64,000 nt of DNA, from assembly GCA_020796225.1 (NCBI GenBank), contig CM036754.1, positions 46,184,084-46,248,083 of the forward strand, written 5' to 3'. A program made the translations under genes and the position numbers. The notes beneath the pieces are model-generated. The model was given only the letters and a program-made list of their open reading frames with translations, did not search any database and was not told where the DNA came from. Below, piece after piece: positions 11,446 to 23,164 of the stretch. The stretch is from Arion vulgaris. Lineage: Eukaryota; Mollusca; Gastropoda; Stylommatophora; Arionidae. Within the stretch, counting starts at the first letter, position 1; each line of letters begins with the position of its first letter.

Positions 11446-12702
11446 ATCTAATTTTAATTTGTTCCCATATAAATTCTGACAACTTCTAAGACAACCTCAT
11501 TAAACGTTCTCTGCACCGACTGTTAAACATTTCAACAATGTCCACAATTGGCTTCCATAACAAACTATTACTACAATTTCATATTTAAGTTATACCTACA
11601 ACCTCCATTCATAAATATTCTTCTATCTGTTTACACACAAACAAACAAGATTATAAACAAGACTATTTGATTAAATATGCCGCTAATCAGAGCACTCCCA
11701 AAATATTTCAACTGTAGTTTCTGAACAAGGAACGTATCATTTAAATAATCTAATTAAATTTCTGAATTACACGCGTCCCACAAAACTAATGTATAAATAC
11801 CTTATGTAAGTAACATTGCATAAATAAATGTTGAAATACTTCATATTTACACAGTTATACATGTTTTTAATTTGGTTAACCAGTTCTAAAAAAACGACAA
11901 CACAGCAGAATGCATAATTCACCCAACCCCCCAAACACGGAAAACTCGTCTAATAAATAAACAAACAAATAACAGAACTTACAAAGTTGTTATAACTGAA
12001 CTAAAAACTAGGCCACAGAATGTATGCTAGTAAGTTTAATCGATAATAATTGATTTTGAACTTACCCGCTCTAGAAACACAGCCTGTGTGATTAACTGTT
12101 AGCCCCAGTTATGAATGACGGACGTAGAAACATGTTAGAACTTGTTTCTGCAGATCACCTTTTTTCTCCTTGTTCCAGAAACCAAATACTAACCAACGGG
12201 AGGGCGCTTCAAAAACCGCGTAAAGGTCATACGAAAGCTAAATATAGCAGGGATTCCCTCCCAAAAATTTATCAAATTTGCCGAGTCAAGCCAGGATTTT
12301 TATTGTTTATTTATTCTTGTTAATGTTTATATTTAATTTTTGAAACTCTAGAGCAATTATATTGATAAATTTGATGATTTAGATGAAATAACAACACATA
12401 AATAATGTTAGTCTTTCAAATAACGTTTATTAACGGACCAAACTGTGAAAACGTTTGCGATACGTTCGTGACCTCGACATTCGGGGACACCAGGTTTGTG
12501 GTTTCATCATTATCAAAACAGGAGGCCAACGTGGAAGAACCAATACGCATGCGTGACCTCAATAAAACAGACAATTTGTTCGTCATGTCGTTTAATTCCT
12601 TAAATCCAAAATGATAATGTGGTTTTGTATTTGTATCAACTTTCTTCAATTTTTTTGGGCTAAATTTACAGTTATGGTATTTAATTAGTTAGGCCATGTT
12701 TT
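11446..12702. other. AT-rich interval without recognised genes
   Basis: About 1.25 kb with no frame, RNA or repeat family that I can support. The short open frames (for example 12111-12323 and 12405-12614) show no family motif. Confidence 0.4.
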
Positions 12703-13882
12703 AATACTTACGTCTAATGAAGATATTTTGTCACTGATAATACTTGCGTCTAATGAAGATATTTTGTCACTAATAATACTTACGTCTAATGAAGATATTT
12801 TGTCACTAATAATACTTACGTCTAATGAAGATATTTTGTCACTGATAATACTTGCGTCTAATAAAGATATTTTGTCACTAATAATACTTACGTCTAATGA
12901 AGATATTTTGTCACTAATAATACTTACGTCTAATGAAGATATTTTGTCACTAAAAAACTTGCGTCTAATAAAGATATTTTGTCACTAATAAACTTACGTC
13001 TAATGAAGATATTTGTCACTAATAATACTTACGTCTAATGAAGATATTTTGTCACTAATAATACCACGTCTAATGAAGATATTTTGTCACTGATAATACT
13101 TAGTCTAATGAAGATATTTTGTCACTAATAATACTTACGTCTAATGAAGATATTTTGTCACTAATAATACTTACGTCTAATGAGATATTTGTCACTAATA
13201 ATACTTGCGTCTAATGAAGATATTTTGTCACTAATAATACTTGCGTCTAATGAAGATATTTTGTCACTAATAATACTTACGTCTAATGAAGATATTTTGT
13301 CACTAATAATACTTACGTCTAATGAAGATATTTTGTCCCCTAATAATACTTGCGTCTAATGAAGATATTTTGTCACTAATAATACTTACGTCTAATGAAG
13401 ATATTTTGTCACTAATAATACTTACGTCTAATAAAGTATTTTGTCATGATAATACTTACGTCTAATGAAGATATTTTGTCACTAATAATACTTGCGTCTA
13501 ATAAAGATATTTTGTCACTAATAATACTTGCGTCTAATGAAGATATTTGTCACTAATAATCTTACGTCTAATGAAGATATTTTGTCACTGATAATACTTA
13601 CGTCTAATGAAGATATTTTGTCACTAATAATACTTACGTCTAATGAAGATATTTTGTCACTGATAATACTTACGTCTAATGAAGATATTTTGTCACTAAT
13701 AATACTTGCGTCTAATGAAGATATTTTGTCACTGATAATACTTGCGTCTAATAAAGATATTTTGTCACTAATAATACTTGCGTCTAATGAAGATATTTTG
13801 TCACTAATAATACTTACGTCTAATGAAGATATTTTGTCACTAATAATACTTGCGTCTAATGAAGATATTTTGTCACTGATAA
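12703..13882. repeat. 36-bp tandem array, about 33 copies
   Basis: The unit is 'taatacttacgtctaatgaa' plus 'gatattttgtcactaa'. Length divisible by 3 keeps a plus frame open in stretches (12728-12988 and 13528-13880) until 1-nt deletions break it. It runs directly into the 3' end of a minus-strand LINE. Confidence 0.95.
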
Positions 13883-14117
13883 TCTCGTTTTACTTCTTCT
13901 TCCAACGTTTTCAGACATCGATTTGTATACTTTTCAAGTATTTAGTGGTCAACCGGAGTCCATGTACATCTCCATATATCTTGTCTTGGACTGATATGGG
14001 GATTGGCCATGTGTTTTCTCTCTGTTCCGTGTATGTCGGACATTCTTGAAGTATGTGTGTGTCTGTCATCTTGCTGGTGCCACATGTACATATGTCAGAT
14101 GGGCCTATTTATATTTA

Positions 14118-14592
14118 TTAAACAGATGGTACCTCAGCTATTGCCCTGTTCGTAGACGAAAAATGACAACTTGTTCCTCTACTTAGTTGTTGGTATGCAT
14201 CGACCTTTTCATGCCCTGGGTGATCTCTCAGCCATTTGTTCTTGTAGGCCATTTTTATCCGTTCTTTGGCTTCCTCACATGTCATACTGGTGTCTGTCTG
14301 TGGTAGTCTGCTTCCTGCTTTTGCCAATATGTCCACAGTCTCATTGCCGGGTATGCCGCAGTGAGATGGTACCCACTGAATTACCATTCTAGAAAGATGT
14401 TGCATACTTGATGTAGTGATGCTTGCAGTTCTTTCAAGTTGTTATCGTCTTGATTTTTTAGAGCAGTAATTACTGGCAGGGCATCAGTAAGAAATACCAG
14501 GTTTTCATTTACTTGTTCCTCTGACACTATGACTTCTGCCGCCGCTTTTAGGGCCTCTGCCTCTGTAATTGCTGGAGAACCTTCCTGTCACT
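14118..14592 (-). pseudogene. LINE RNase H domain, C-terminal part
   Basis: The minus-strand frame 14405-14118 reads VIQWVPSHCGIPGNETVDIL followed by AKAG, the classic C-terminal RNase H motif of LINEs. A helical tail (TCEEAKERIKMAYKNKWLRD) follows. Between 14405 and 14592 another frame carries ENLVFLTDALPVITALKNQD, which contains the aspartate of the RNase H active site. The domain is split from its N-terminal part by the SINE at 14593-14863. Confidence 0.85.
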
Positions 14593-14863
14593 GAGAGCCG
14601 CGTGTGTAGTTGTTAGTGAACTCGCTTCCATGGCTGGTGGTCTGGGTTCAACTCCCGCAGTGCGCGTGGAATTTTCCCGACCGCGACGGCTCTCAGGTCG
14701 ACCCAGCCTCAAATGGGTACCAGACATGCTCTGGGAAGTAAAGGCGGCCGGCGTGATGCTGACCACATCACTCATTGTGTGCCGACGGTCAATGAAAAAT
14801 ATAGGCCTAACACTGTATTGACCTATATACCACGAAGTATGAAAGGGTTCCTTTACTACTTTA
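14593..14863 (-). mobile_element. SINE-C inserted into the LINE, perfect 12-bp TSD
   Basis: The insertion is flanked by CTTCCTGTCACT at 14581-14592 and 14864-14875. On the plus strand its left part is tRNA-like: 'gtagttgttagtgaa' (A-box-like), then 'gggttcaactcccgc' (B-box-like). By tRNA-head polarity the SINE may in fact read plus; the host LINE reads minus. I call the strand with low certainty. It differs in sequence from the other SINE families here. Confidence 0.8.
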
Positions 14864-15369
14864 CTTCCTGTCACTAATTTTAGCTTCCTGTGTTTCATGT
14901 CACTGAGCACTATGAGGCTCCTCCTCCTCAATTTTCAGTTGCATTTGCTGCAGACCCATCTGTGTATACATGGGTCCACCTGCTTTGGGAAAGTGTTCCT
15001 TTAGGTACTCGGTGGCCAGGAGTTTCTTTCTTCACTTGTATGTTGGTTTTCCTACTATCCCTGTGATGTTCTCATTCAGCTCTGGGAATTTTGTATCTTT
15101 CCATATCTGTATTGTGTTGGTATATTTTAGTGGTTTGGGAGTAACTTCAGCACATGATGGTTGTTTGCTCATCATCATCTTGGTTGTCGCTGCAAAGTTG
15201 GTTCGTTTTAGTCTCCCCCTTCCTAGCCCATTCATTCTGTGGTACATTGGGTGGTCTTCTAATCTCTTGAACTTTTCTGCTTGTTTTAGTGTTCTGCTGT
15301 CTCTTATATCCTCCATTGGTTGTAGGCCGGTGGTCTTCTCCTTTTCCTGTATTGGAGTAGATCTCATTC

Positions 15370-16782
15370 CCCTGTAATAATTCTCATAGCTTGGTTCTGA
15401 ACACGGTTGATTTTGTTGAAGTTTGATTGGGCTACAGTTGCCCATGCAGAGATTCCATAGTCCAATGTCAGGCGAACATATCCCATATAAAGCTTCTTTA
15501 AAACACTGTTATCTGCCTCCCAGGTTGTGCCAGCTAGTTTTTTCATGATTGCCATCGTGGATTTTGCTCGGGTTTTTTTTTTTCAATCTGAGCATTCCAT
15601 GTCATGCGCTGGTCGAAGGTGATTCCAAGGTATGTGGGGTTTTTCTCTGGGAGCAATATATGGTTATTTAGTAGGAGTTTTGGACTTTGGGGCTTTGTTG
15701 ATAGGGAGAAAATCGTATATGTTGTTTTCTTTTCATTGGCTTTGATCAGCCATGTATTGGACCATTGGTCTAGGGATGTGAGGCCTGTTGTATTCTGCAT
15801 GTTACAGCGGTAATGCGCTCCTCTGATGTCCACAAGGTCAGGTCATCTACATACAGGGCGTGGTGGATCCTTCTGGGTATGTTCTCGGTTATGTCATTGA
15901 TGTATATGAGGAACAGTGTTGGCGACAGTACTCCACCCTGAGGAACTCCTTGTTCTAGTGTTGTTTTCCTGCTGGTGAACACTTGCACTTTAGCAGTTCT
16001 TTTTCTAGATACTGTGATATCCATTTGTACATTCGTCCTGCTACTTGGTTTCTGCGCAACTTCACTTTTAGGCCAGCCTTCCACACTTTATAAAAAGCCT
16101 TCTCCAGATCTACCCATACTGCTAGCATGTGCTTTCCCTCTTGAAAAGCATCCTCTATCTCCTGGGCGATGTATGTCACTTGATCTTCTGTAGATCTGTG
16201 TTTTCTGAAGCCTGCTTGTTGGGGGAGTAGTAAGCCCTTTTCTACCAGATGCAACATTAGTCTGGTGTTGATCATGTGCTCTAGCAATTTTCCTACGCAG
16301 CTCAGTAGGCTAATTGGTCTATAACTGCTAGGGTCTGTGGGATCCTTCCCCGTCTTTTTATCGGTATCAGTATAGTCCTTCCATTCTTTGGGTATAACGG
16401 CACTTTTCCAGCTACAGTTAAATATTTCTAGTAGCTTTTTTTTCGCTTGTCGTCCCATTTCTATTATCATTTCGTTAGTTATCCCATCATTGCCTGGTGA
16501 TTTTCTTTTCTTTAGAGAGCGTAATGCTTTTTCTAATTCATGCATTGTGAATTTAGTTGTCATGTGCTCCTCCGGGGACCTTGAATGAGGTCGTGGGCCA
16601 TTAGTTCTTCTTTTATGGTTTTTTCCCCTTTCTTCAGGAACATCTATATGATTTACTTGTGTAAAGTGCTCACTAAGGATATTTGCAGCTTGTTTCCCGC
16701 TTAGCTGTTCATCATTCTGTTTGATGGTGATTGTGTGATTGTATTTATTTTCTTGGTTTAGTGCCCTGGCTAGTTTCCACAA
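15370..16782 (-). pseudogene. LINE reverse transcriptase, frameshifted
   Basis: Recognisable blocks in order are LEKALRSLKKRKSPGNDGIT (block 1), SYRPISLLSCVGKLLEHMIN (block 2), LPQQAGFRKHRSTEDQ (block 3), MLAVWVDLEKAFYKVW (palm A; the usual D after F is Y), LEQGVPQGGVLSPTLFLIYI (palm B), HHALYVDDLTLW (palm C, YVDD intact), YLGITFDQRMTW (block E) and a thumb with LTLDYGISAWATVAQ. The blocks lie in three frames (16782-15955, 16084-15770, 15833-15543), so at least two indels separate them. Confidence 0.92.
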
Positions 16783-17108
16783 CTTATTTCCATCTCTGTC
16801 TAGGTTAAGGCTTTGTGTTTTTCTATCCAGCTATTTCTAGCATTTTCATTTAGCGTTCGTTTGTATCTTGCTGAGGTGGCTTTAAGTTTGATGTTTGCTT
16901 CTGTTGTTCTTTCTATTTCTGCAATGTCTCTTGCTTTCGTTAGTTCTGCTTCTAGTTGTTCTAATTCGTCCGTCCAGAATGGGCTGTAGTTTGGTCTCGC
17001 ACCTCGAGGATGGACTCAGTGACTGCTTTTGGAGGGCTTTGTTAAAGTCTACAACCCCAGCTTTTAGCATTCGCTTGCATATGTTTAGGGGTTCACAGTA
17101 TAGGTCTG

Positions 17109-17630
17109 TCAGGAGTGCAAATTTCCCCAGTCTGCTCGTTTGTAGTTCCATCTTGGTAACAGCTTTGGTTGCTGTGGGGAGTATGCAACATTTACGGCCA
17201 GCTTTACCGGTCTGTGGTCACTTCCTGCGAGTTGGTCTAGCACCATTCTATCAATTTTGTGGTGGATGTCACCTGTAGTAAAGGCCAGGTCTGGTGTGGA
17301 TGTGGTTTTCCAGGTTCTGGGGTAGTAGCTAGGTTTATCCTCAGCATTGTTGATTAAGTGTAGGTTGCTGTCTATCTCCCAGTCCTCCACCTCATCACCT
17401 CTGTTATTTGTATCCTGGTAGCCCCACCGCTTGGAGTGACTATTAAAGTCTCCTACTACTATGCAGTTGGTTGGTATTATGTTCATGTTCTCTAGTACTA
17501 AGTCTTTGTTTGGATGGCAGTAGATGTTATAGATCCGAGTGCTCCTAATTGGAGTTGTTGCGTCTATCCCTACATTTTCCGACTGTCTACTAGCGCATAC
17601 TGCTATTTCTTGACATGCAATCTCGTTTCA
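17109..17630 (-). pseudogene. LINE endonuclease (APE-type), C-terminal part
   Basis: The minus frame gives NCIVVGDFNSHSKRWGYQD and later DQLAGSDHRPVKLAVNV. These are the GDFN and SDHRPV catalytic motifs of the exonuclease-endonuclease-phosphatase fold used by LINEs for target nicking. Upstream codons (YNIYCHPNKDLVLENMN) continue the same domain to about 17630, where an in-frame TGA occurs. Confidence 0.88.
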
Positions 17631-17750
17631 GGCGAGAATCAGGACTCCACCTTTGGGTCCTTCCCTGTCTAGTCGGAAGGCTCGTTTACTAAAACATTAC
17701 ACTTCTCCCGCTTGGTGGACTACGCTTAAGATACAAGACAACGTTAGAGG

Positions 17751-18004
17751 AGGGTTTTAAAGCCAGATGATTGACTTTATTGGTTTCATTGGCCGGGTTT
17801 TACCCCATATAACTCGGTCCCTCTCCGCAGAAATGACACGCCACCTGCCGAGAGTATTGCACAAAGCACGAACTCTGTAGCTCGGCAACAATCCAAGGGT
17901 CTCTGGAAAAAACTGCACTCATGAACAGAACGGCGCGGTCGTATTCGAACCACGACCTTCGATTCGAAAGGCAAAGGCTTAACCACTCAGCCACAGAGAC
18001 ATCC
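17751..18004 (-). mobile_element. SINE-A, near-full-length tRNA-derived copy
   Basis: On the minus strand it begins 'gtctctgtggctgagtggtt', a clear pol III A-box region, and the B-box 'ggttcgaat' follows about 35-40 nt later. The body reads 'cagagacccttggattgttg', 'gcaatactctcggcaggtgg', 'gcggagagggaccgag', ending near 'gctttaaaaccc'. A short direct repeat TTAGAGG (17744-17750 and 18005-18011) may be the target duplication. Related copies lie at 37330 and 54646. Confidence 0.85.
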
Positions 18005-18119
18005 TTAGAGGTAGTTACTATTAGTGTGGAACAGGTCATTCAGCATCTAGCCAGCTATATATGTTCAGTCTCATCAAGCAGATTTTGCAATGTAAGCATT
18101 ATCAGTCAAAGTTACTCAG

Positions 18120-18600
18120 TTCCTCCCTCGTGGAGCCATCAGGACATTTTTCAAGAGATCTCTGAGCTCAGTGTAGGGAGATCGAGTTCCTAGTACTATC
18201 AGAGAGTGACCATAATCATTGCACTTTGGTGAGTAACCATGTGTGCTTCGATCTCTTTCTACACAGGAAGATCTCAGCGGTAGTGCACGAGCTCCGTAGC
18301 ATTTTAGAAGACCGTGAAAATATTTTAATGGAAATTATTAATTTTGTTTTATCTTTTAATAATTTTTGACCGGGCAGTAACTTTCCAGCTTGGTCTTGTC
18401 GATTTTGAGGTGCCAATGGTACTTTAACGTCCTTAACTAGAACACGTGGACTACTTCTCCGATAGGAATAGAAACTCGAACTCATTTACACTGAGATCAG
18501 GGATCTCTATAACAAAAATTAAGATCGCTCAACGAGGAAACAATCAGAGAACCATTGGAACGAGAAGCAAGCATCTAACATTTACATCTTAGATACCGTC
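18120..18600. repeat. Dispersed repeat family R1, copy with middle region
   Basis: Contains 'accatgtgtgcttcgatctc', 'aggaagatctcagcggtagt', 'tttccagcttggtcttgtcg', 'attttgaggtgccaatggta' and 'ctcatttacactgagatcag'. The middle corresponds to the unit of the 61-bp array. A further partial copy lies at about 18615-18690. Confidence 0.7.
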
Positions 18601-18824
18601 CGTCCCCATCCCATGCCATGTCATGCCATTCTCACACAGAAAGATTAAGAATCTTGTAGCACCGGCGAGGGTCACTATGTAATTTTTACTTTAATCTGTT
18701 TTAAAATTTATAAACCTGCATGTGACAGTAGAAACTTGACATTAGATTGTACATGACAGCATTGGACAGCAGAAACTTGACACTAACTAGCACATAACAG
18801 CATGGGACAACAGAAACATAACAA

Positions 18825-20070
18825 CAAATAGATTCACAAAATGCTGGAGGAAACAGCTCTATTATAATAATAATAATAAAGCCCATAACCCGTTAGGGTC
18901 GTAAGGGTGTCAATGTGGAGACAGCACAAAAAGCACGCCATGGGTCTGTCTTCAACTCTTCGAGCAAGTGTGGAAAAACTGTACTGACCAGCTCTTGATG
19001 TTGTCAAACCAGAATTTTCTCTGCCTTCCTTTCTTTCTTCCACCCTCGACTGTTCCTGTAGGATAATCTTGGAGAGTGAGCCATGTCTCATAAATGCCCG
19101 AACCACGCAAGTTTACTTCTTTCACGATTGTCAAGAGTGGAACTTGTCGACCTGCAAGATTGTTTATTTGGTCTCTTACATAAATATTCGTTGTATGTTC
19201 TTTGTAACTAATACTTAGTACCTGTCTGTACATTATATTCGAAGGCCTGGATTCTTCGCTCCAATTCTGCATTGAGCGCCTAGTTCTCACAACGGTACAA
19301 AAGAATGGATAGCACCAGTGATCTGTAGATATTGATTTTTGCCAGAGTGCTGATTTTGCTTTTCCATATTACGTTTAGCTGAGACATAGCAGCTGAAACC
19401 ATCGCAAGTCTTGACTTGATCTCCTTACCAGAATTTCCATGGAAACAGCTCTACGGGATGTAGAATCATACCCATGCCTTGGTAGCAACATGGACACAGA
19501 AGGAGGAACAAACAAAGATGTCAAGATACAAAAAGAAGGAAAACGTATTGTATTGAGTAAGATATAGAAGACAAAGGAAATCAAAACAAGCACAAAGCTG
19601 AAAATTTTTTCAATCAAATGTAAGTCAGTGCTGTTCTATGGCTGGAAACATGGAAGACAACAAAAGAAACTATCAGAAAACTGCAGACCTTCATAAATGG
19701 ATGCTTATTTAGAATAGAGAGACTGAGATGGTATGATAAGATTACAAACGAGGAACTCAGAAAAAGAAGTAAGCAGATACCAGTGGATAAAGAGCTAAGG
19801 AAGAGACGCTGGCGATAGATAGGACATATATTGAGAAGACCGACCGGAAGCATTGCAAGACAGGCACTGTTTTGGAGCCCGCAGGGAAAGAGGAGAAGGG
19901 GAATACCTAGACAGACCTGGAGAAGAGAGCTGGAGGCTGATATTAAAAGGATAGGTCAAACATGGAAAGAATTGGAAGAGATGGCAAGAGAGATGAACAG
20001 CTGGAAGAAATCTGTTGAAGACTTGTGCTCCGTTGGGAGTTGAAAAGTAAAGAAGAAGAAGAAGATTCAC
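18825..20070 (+). mobile_element. RTE-like LINE 3' fragment, interrupted and inactive
   Basis: On the plus strand the C-terminal RT region reads LGSNMDTEGGTNKDVK, then CLFRIERLRWYDKITNEELR, then IGHILRRPTGSIARQALFWS, then RRGIPRQTWRRELEADIKRI. This is typical of the post-RT region of RTE-type LINEs. An in-frame TAG interrupts it between RRRWR and IGHILR (about 19816). It ends in an (AAG)n tail at about 20050-20065. The segment 18862-19440 is another LINE inserted in it. Confidence 0.82.
18862..19440 (-). mobile_element. LINE 3' end inserted into an RTE-like LINE, 13-bp TSD
   Basis: Flanked by GGAAACAGCTCTA at 18849-18861 and 19441-19453. On the minus strand it encodes a decayed RT C-terminus (IYRSLVLSILLYRCEN, then TVEGGRKKGRQRKFWFDNIK) and ends in a (TTA)n tail at 18862-18880. 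It is 5'-truncated and frameshifted. Confidence 0.85.
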
Positions 20071-20367
20071 ACTAGTAATTCCAGTTTTTGTAAAGAACTG
20101 ACAAATTTTAAAAAATAAATAATTTCCCGCCATCGCCACATCCAGTAATGACGTGTCCTGCACGCGTCTGCAGTATGGTGACCTCTTGTAAATGATTCAT
20201 CATACGTCACATCGTTCTATGCCACGTTGGCTATCATTCTACTTTATCTGAATTTTTATGCCAGTTTTTTTATTTTACAATAATTCGGTCCACAATTATT
20301 TTATTAACCCTTAAACATTGGGATACAATGCACAAAGCACAGTCACAAAAATAACTACATGTGAAAT
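20071..20367. other. Interval without recognised genes
   Basis: AT-rich sequence between two LINE fragments; nothing assignable. Confidence 0.35.
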
Positions 20368-20735
20368 GCGTTGCCTGCGAAAAGTTACCAATAACACAAG
20401 AAAAGACAGAATCACTAACATCAGCATAAGAAGAAAGTTGGCACAAAACCGTGCTTGAATTACATTGAGAAACAAAGAATGAAGTGGTTTGACGACTTAA
20501 TAAGAATGCATCCAACTCCACATATACAGAGTCTTCTACAACAGAACAGCAGGAAAGAAGACAAGAGGAAGACCACGAAAAAGATGGTTAGATTGCATAG
20601 CAGAATCCTGTGAAAGAGCAAAAATAACAATCACCCAAACCACCAGAACAGAACAAGACAAAAACAGAAAACCACAACACTGGACAACAACCCGGTAGCA
20701 GTGTGACGATAAAAGAAGAAGAAGAAACATTGGCA
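20368..20735 (+). mobile_element. LINE 3' end, plus orientation
   Basis: Encodes NNTRKDRITNISIRRKLAQ, EKQRMKWFDDLIRMHPTPHI and a broken RGRPRKRWLDCIAESC-like segment, the RT C-terminal 'connection' of LINEs related to the one at 51.4-52.7 kb. It ends with 'agtgtgacgataaaagaaga' and an (AAG)n tail. Confidence 0.75.
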
Positions 20736-20828
20736 TAATGTGATTTATATAATTTATGATCGATGAAACATGCCTATTTAAGTGGCCGTAATTTTATATT
20801 CATTTTGCATTTAAGTTGTTAAAATTTA

Positions 20829-21208
20829 TGTTCTTCTTCTTTTGTCGTCACCCGCTACCTGGTTGGCTATGTCGTCACACTGCTACCTGGTTGTTGCCCA
20901 GTGTCGTGGTTTTCTGTTTTGTCTTGCGCTGTTCTGGTGGCTTGAGTGATTTTTATTTTTGCTTTTTGACAAGATTCTACTATGTCATCTATGCATCTTT
21001 TCGTGTCTTCCCCTCGCCTTCTTTCTGATGTTCTGTTGTAGACGACTCTGTATACAGTGAGTTAGGATGCATTATTAGAATGCCAGAACCACTTCATTCT
21101 TTTTTCTAATGTAATTCAACAGATTCAGTCTAACTTTTTTCGAATGCTGATGTTGTGACTGTCGTTTCTAGTGTTGTTGGTAACTTTTCGTAGGCATCTA
21201 ATTTCACA
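20829..21208 (-). mobile_element. LINE 3' end, minus orientation
   Basis: This is the reverse complement of a close relative of 20368-20735, including 'tacagagtcgtctacaacag', 'aggtagcagtgtgacgac' and an (AAG)n tail at about 20829. The two form a long inverted repeat with a spacer of about 93 bp. Confidence 0.75.
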
Positions 21209-21356
21209 TGTAGTTGTTTTTTGCTACTTTGTTTTGCTCATAGTCCATGTTTGGCTCTGGTAACACTAACAACTTTGCCGTCTGGTGTTCAGGAAATGAT
21301 ACCTTTCTTGTTGCAAACGGTTTATCTTTCTTATATTTGTTCTTTACAACAGGAAT

Positions 21357-22485
21357 CAAAATCAAAACAGCTGCAGATCAATATTTGTACTTACACAAAA
21401 CAGCTGCAGATCAATATTTGTACTTACACAAAACAGCTGCAGATCAATATTTGTACTTACACAAAACAGCTGCAGATAAATATTTGTACTTACACAAAAC
21501 AGCTGCAGATAAATATGTCTGCACAAAGAGCTGCAGATAAATATTTGTCTTACACAAAACAGCTGCAGATAAATATTTGTACTTACACAAAACAGCTGCA
21601 GATAAATATTTGTACTTACACAAAACAGCTGCAGATAAATATGTCTACACACAAAAGAGCTGCAGATCAATTTGTACATAAAGAGCTGAGATAAATTGTT
21701 GTACACATAAAAGAGCTGCAGATAAATATTTGTACACATAAAAGAGCTGCAGATAAATATTTGTACACATAAAACAGCTGCAGATAAATATTTGTACACA
21801 TAAAACAGCTGCAGATAAATTGTTGTACACATAAAAGAGCTGCAGATCAATATTTGTACACATAAAAGAGCTGCAGATCAAAACAGCTGCAGATAAATTG
21901 TTGTACACATAAAACAGCTGCAGATAAATTGTTGTACACATAAAAGAGCTGCAGATAAATATTTGTACACATAAAAGAGCTGCAGATAAATATTTGTACA
22001 CATAAAACAGCTGCAGATAAATATTTGTACACATAAAACAGCTGCAGATAAATATTTGTACACATAAAACAGCTGCAGATAAATTGTTGTACACATAAAA
22101 GAGCTGCAGATCAATATTTGTACACATAAAAGAGCTGCAGATCAATATTTGTACACATAAAACAGCTGCAGATAAATTGTTGTACACATAAAACAGCTGC
22201 AGATAAATTGTTGTACACATAAAAGAGCTGCAGATAAATTGTTGTACACATAAAACAGCTGCAGATAAATTGTTGTACATAAAGAGCTGCAGATAAATTG
22301 TGTACACATAAAAGAGCTGCAGATAAATTGTTGTACACATAAAAGAGCTGCAGATAAATTGTTGTACACATAAAAGAGCTGCAGATAAATTGTTGTACAC
22401 ATAAAAGAGCTGCAGATAAATTGTTGTACACATAAAAGAGCTGCAGATAAATTGTTGTACACATAAAAGAGCTGCAAATAAATGT
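21357..22485. repeat. 31/33-bp tandem array with CAGCTGCAG core
   Basis: The first 300 bp use a 33-bp unit ('ctgcagatcaatatttgtac' plus 'ttacacaaaacag'). The remainder uses 31-bp units ('ctgcagataaattgttgtac' plus 'acataaaagag'). Many overlapping open frames result and none has support as a gene. Confidence 0.95.
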
Positions 22486-23164
22486 TCTGAAGATGGTATA
22501 ATAACTATGTCTACAGCTTGTCAACAGCAACAAAAGAATAACAGCGCGTTAAATAAAATATAGAAATTATAGAAATTTGGGAAACTTGTATTTGTCACCA
22601 ATGAGAAACTTTATGAAGGATGTACTGATTCTTCCAGTGATTCACAATTTGGCAAGGTCACACGTGAGTCACTGTGCCAGCGTTGTCACTTAAGATCTGA
22701 CTGACTGACTCACAAACACACAAATGAGTGAATGACGAATCTGTTCAGGTGTGGCCATGATTTCTACAGGTGTTTAATTTTTAAGTTGAACAGGTGGGTC
22801 GACGTCTTATCTCATCTTTAGTTGTATATGTGTGGTTGATATGTGGATGATATGTGGTTGATATGTGGTTGATATGTGGTTGATATGTGGACTATATAGT
22901 TTTATATGCTACTTCCATTGAAGTATTAAAGCGTCATCGGCTGAATCACATTAGCGTACTTGGTCTTGTCTATTACTATAGCTGATTAGTAACTCTTCGG
23001 CTTTTCTCTCTCTCGTGTTTTGGAATATGGGACGGAATAGCATAACAGATAGAACGTTCCCTTTTCAAGTCGAGCAGAAAAGGGTGGGGGTTCAATTCAT
23101 GCAACCGACTTTCCACAAGTGAGAAAAGGAACTAGTCTTCCTACCTCCCTCATACTGTGGGATT
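22486..23164. other. Interval without recognised genes
   Basis: Contains a small 'gatatgtggtt' repeat at about 22838-22890 and no other recognisable feature. Confidence 0.4.

Larger units (their letters stand above)
13884..17690 (-). mobile_element. Non-LTR retrotransposon (I/jockey-like LINE with RNase H), degraded and 5'-truncated
   Basis: Reading on the minus strand, the order is endonuclease C-terminus (about 17630-17109), a frameshifted linker, reverse transcriptase (16782-15370) and RNase H (about 14930-14118), with the 3' end near 13884. An RNase H downstream of RT points to an I/R1/LOA-type LINE. The RT occupies at least three frames. An in-frame stop lies near 17630, sequence upstream of about 17690 is missing, and a SINE interrupts RNase H. 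This copy is dead. Confidence 0.88.

Noticed and set aside
17921..18193. 90-codon plus-strand frame
   Set aside because: Falls on the antisense strand of SINE-A and flanking repeat R1.
21221..22533. Long frames in the 31/33-bp array
   Set aside because: Multiple overlapping frames on both strands with only repeat content.
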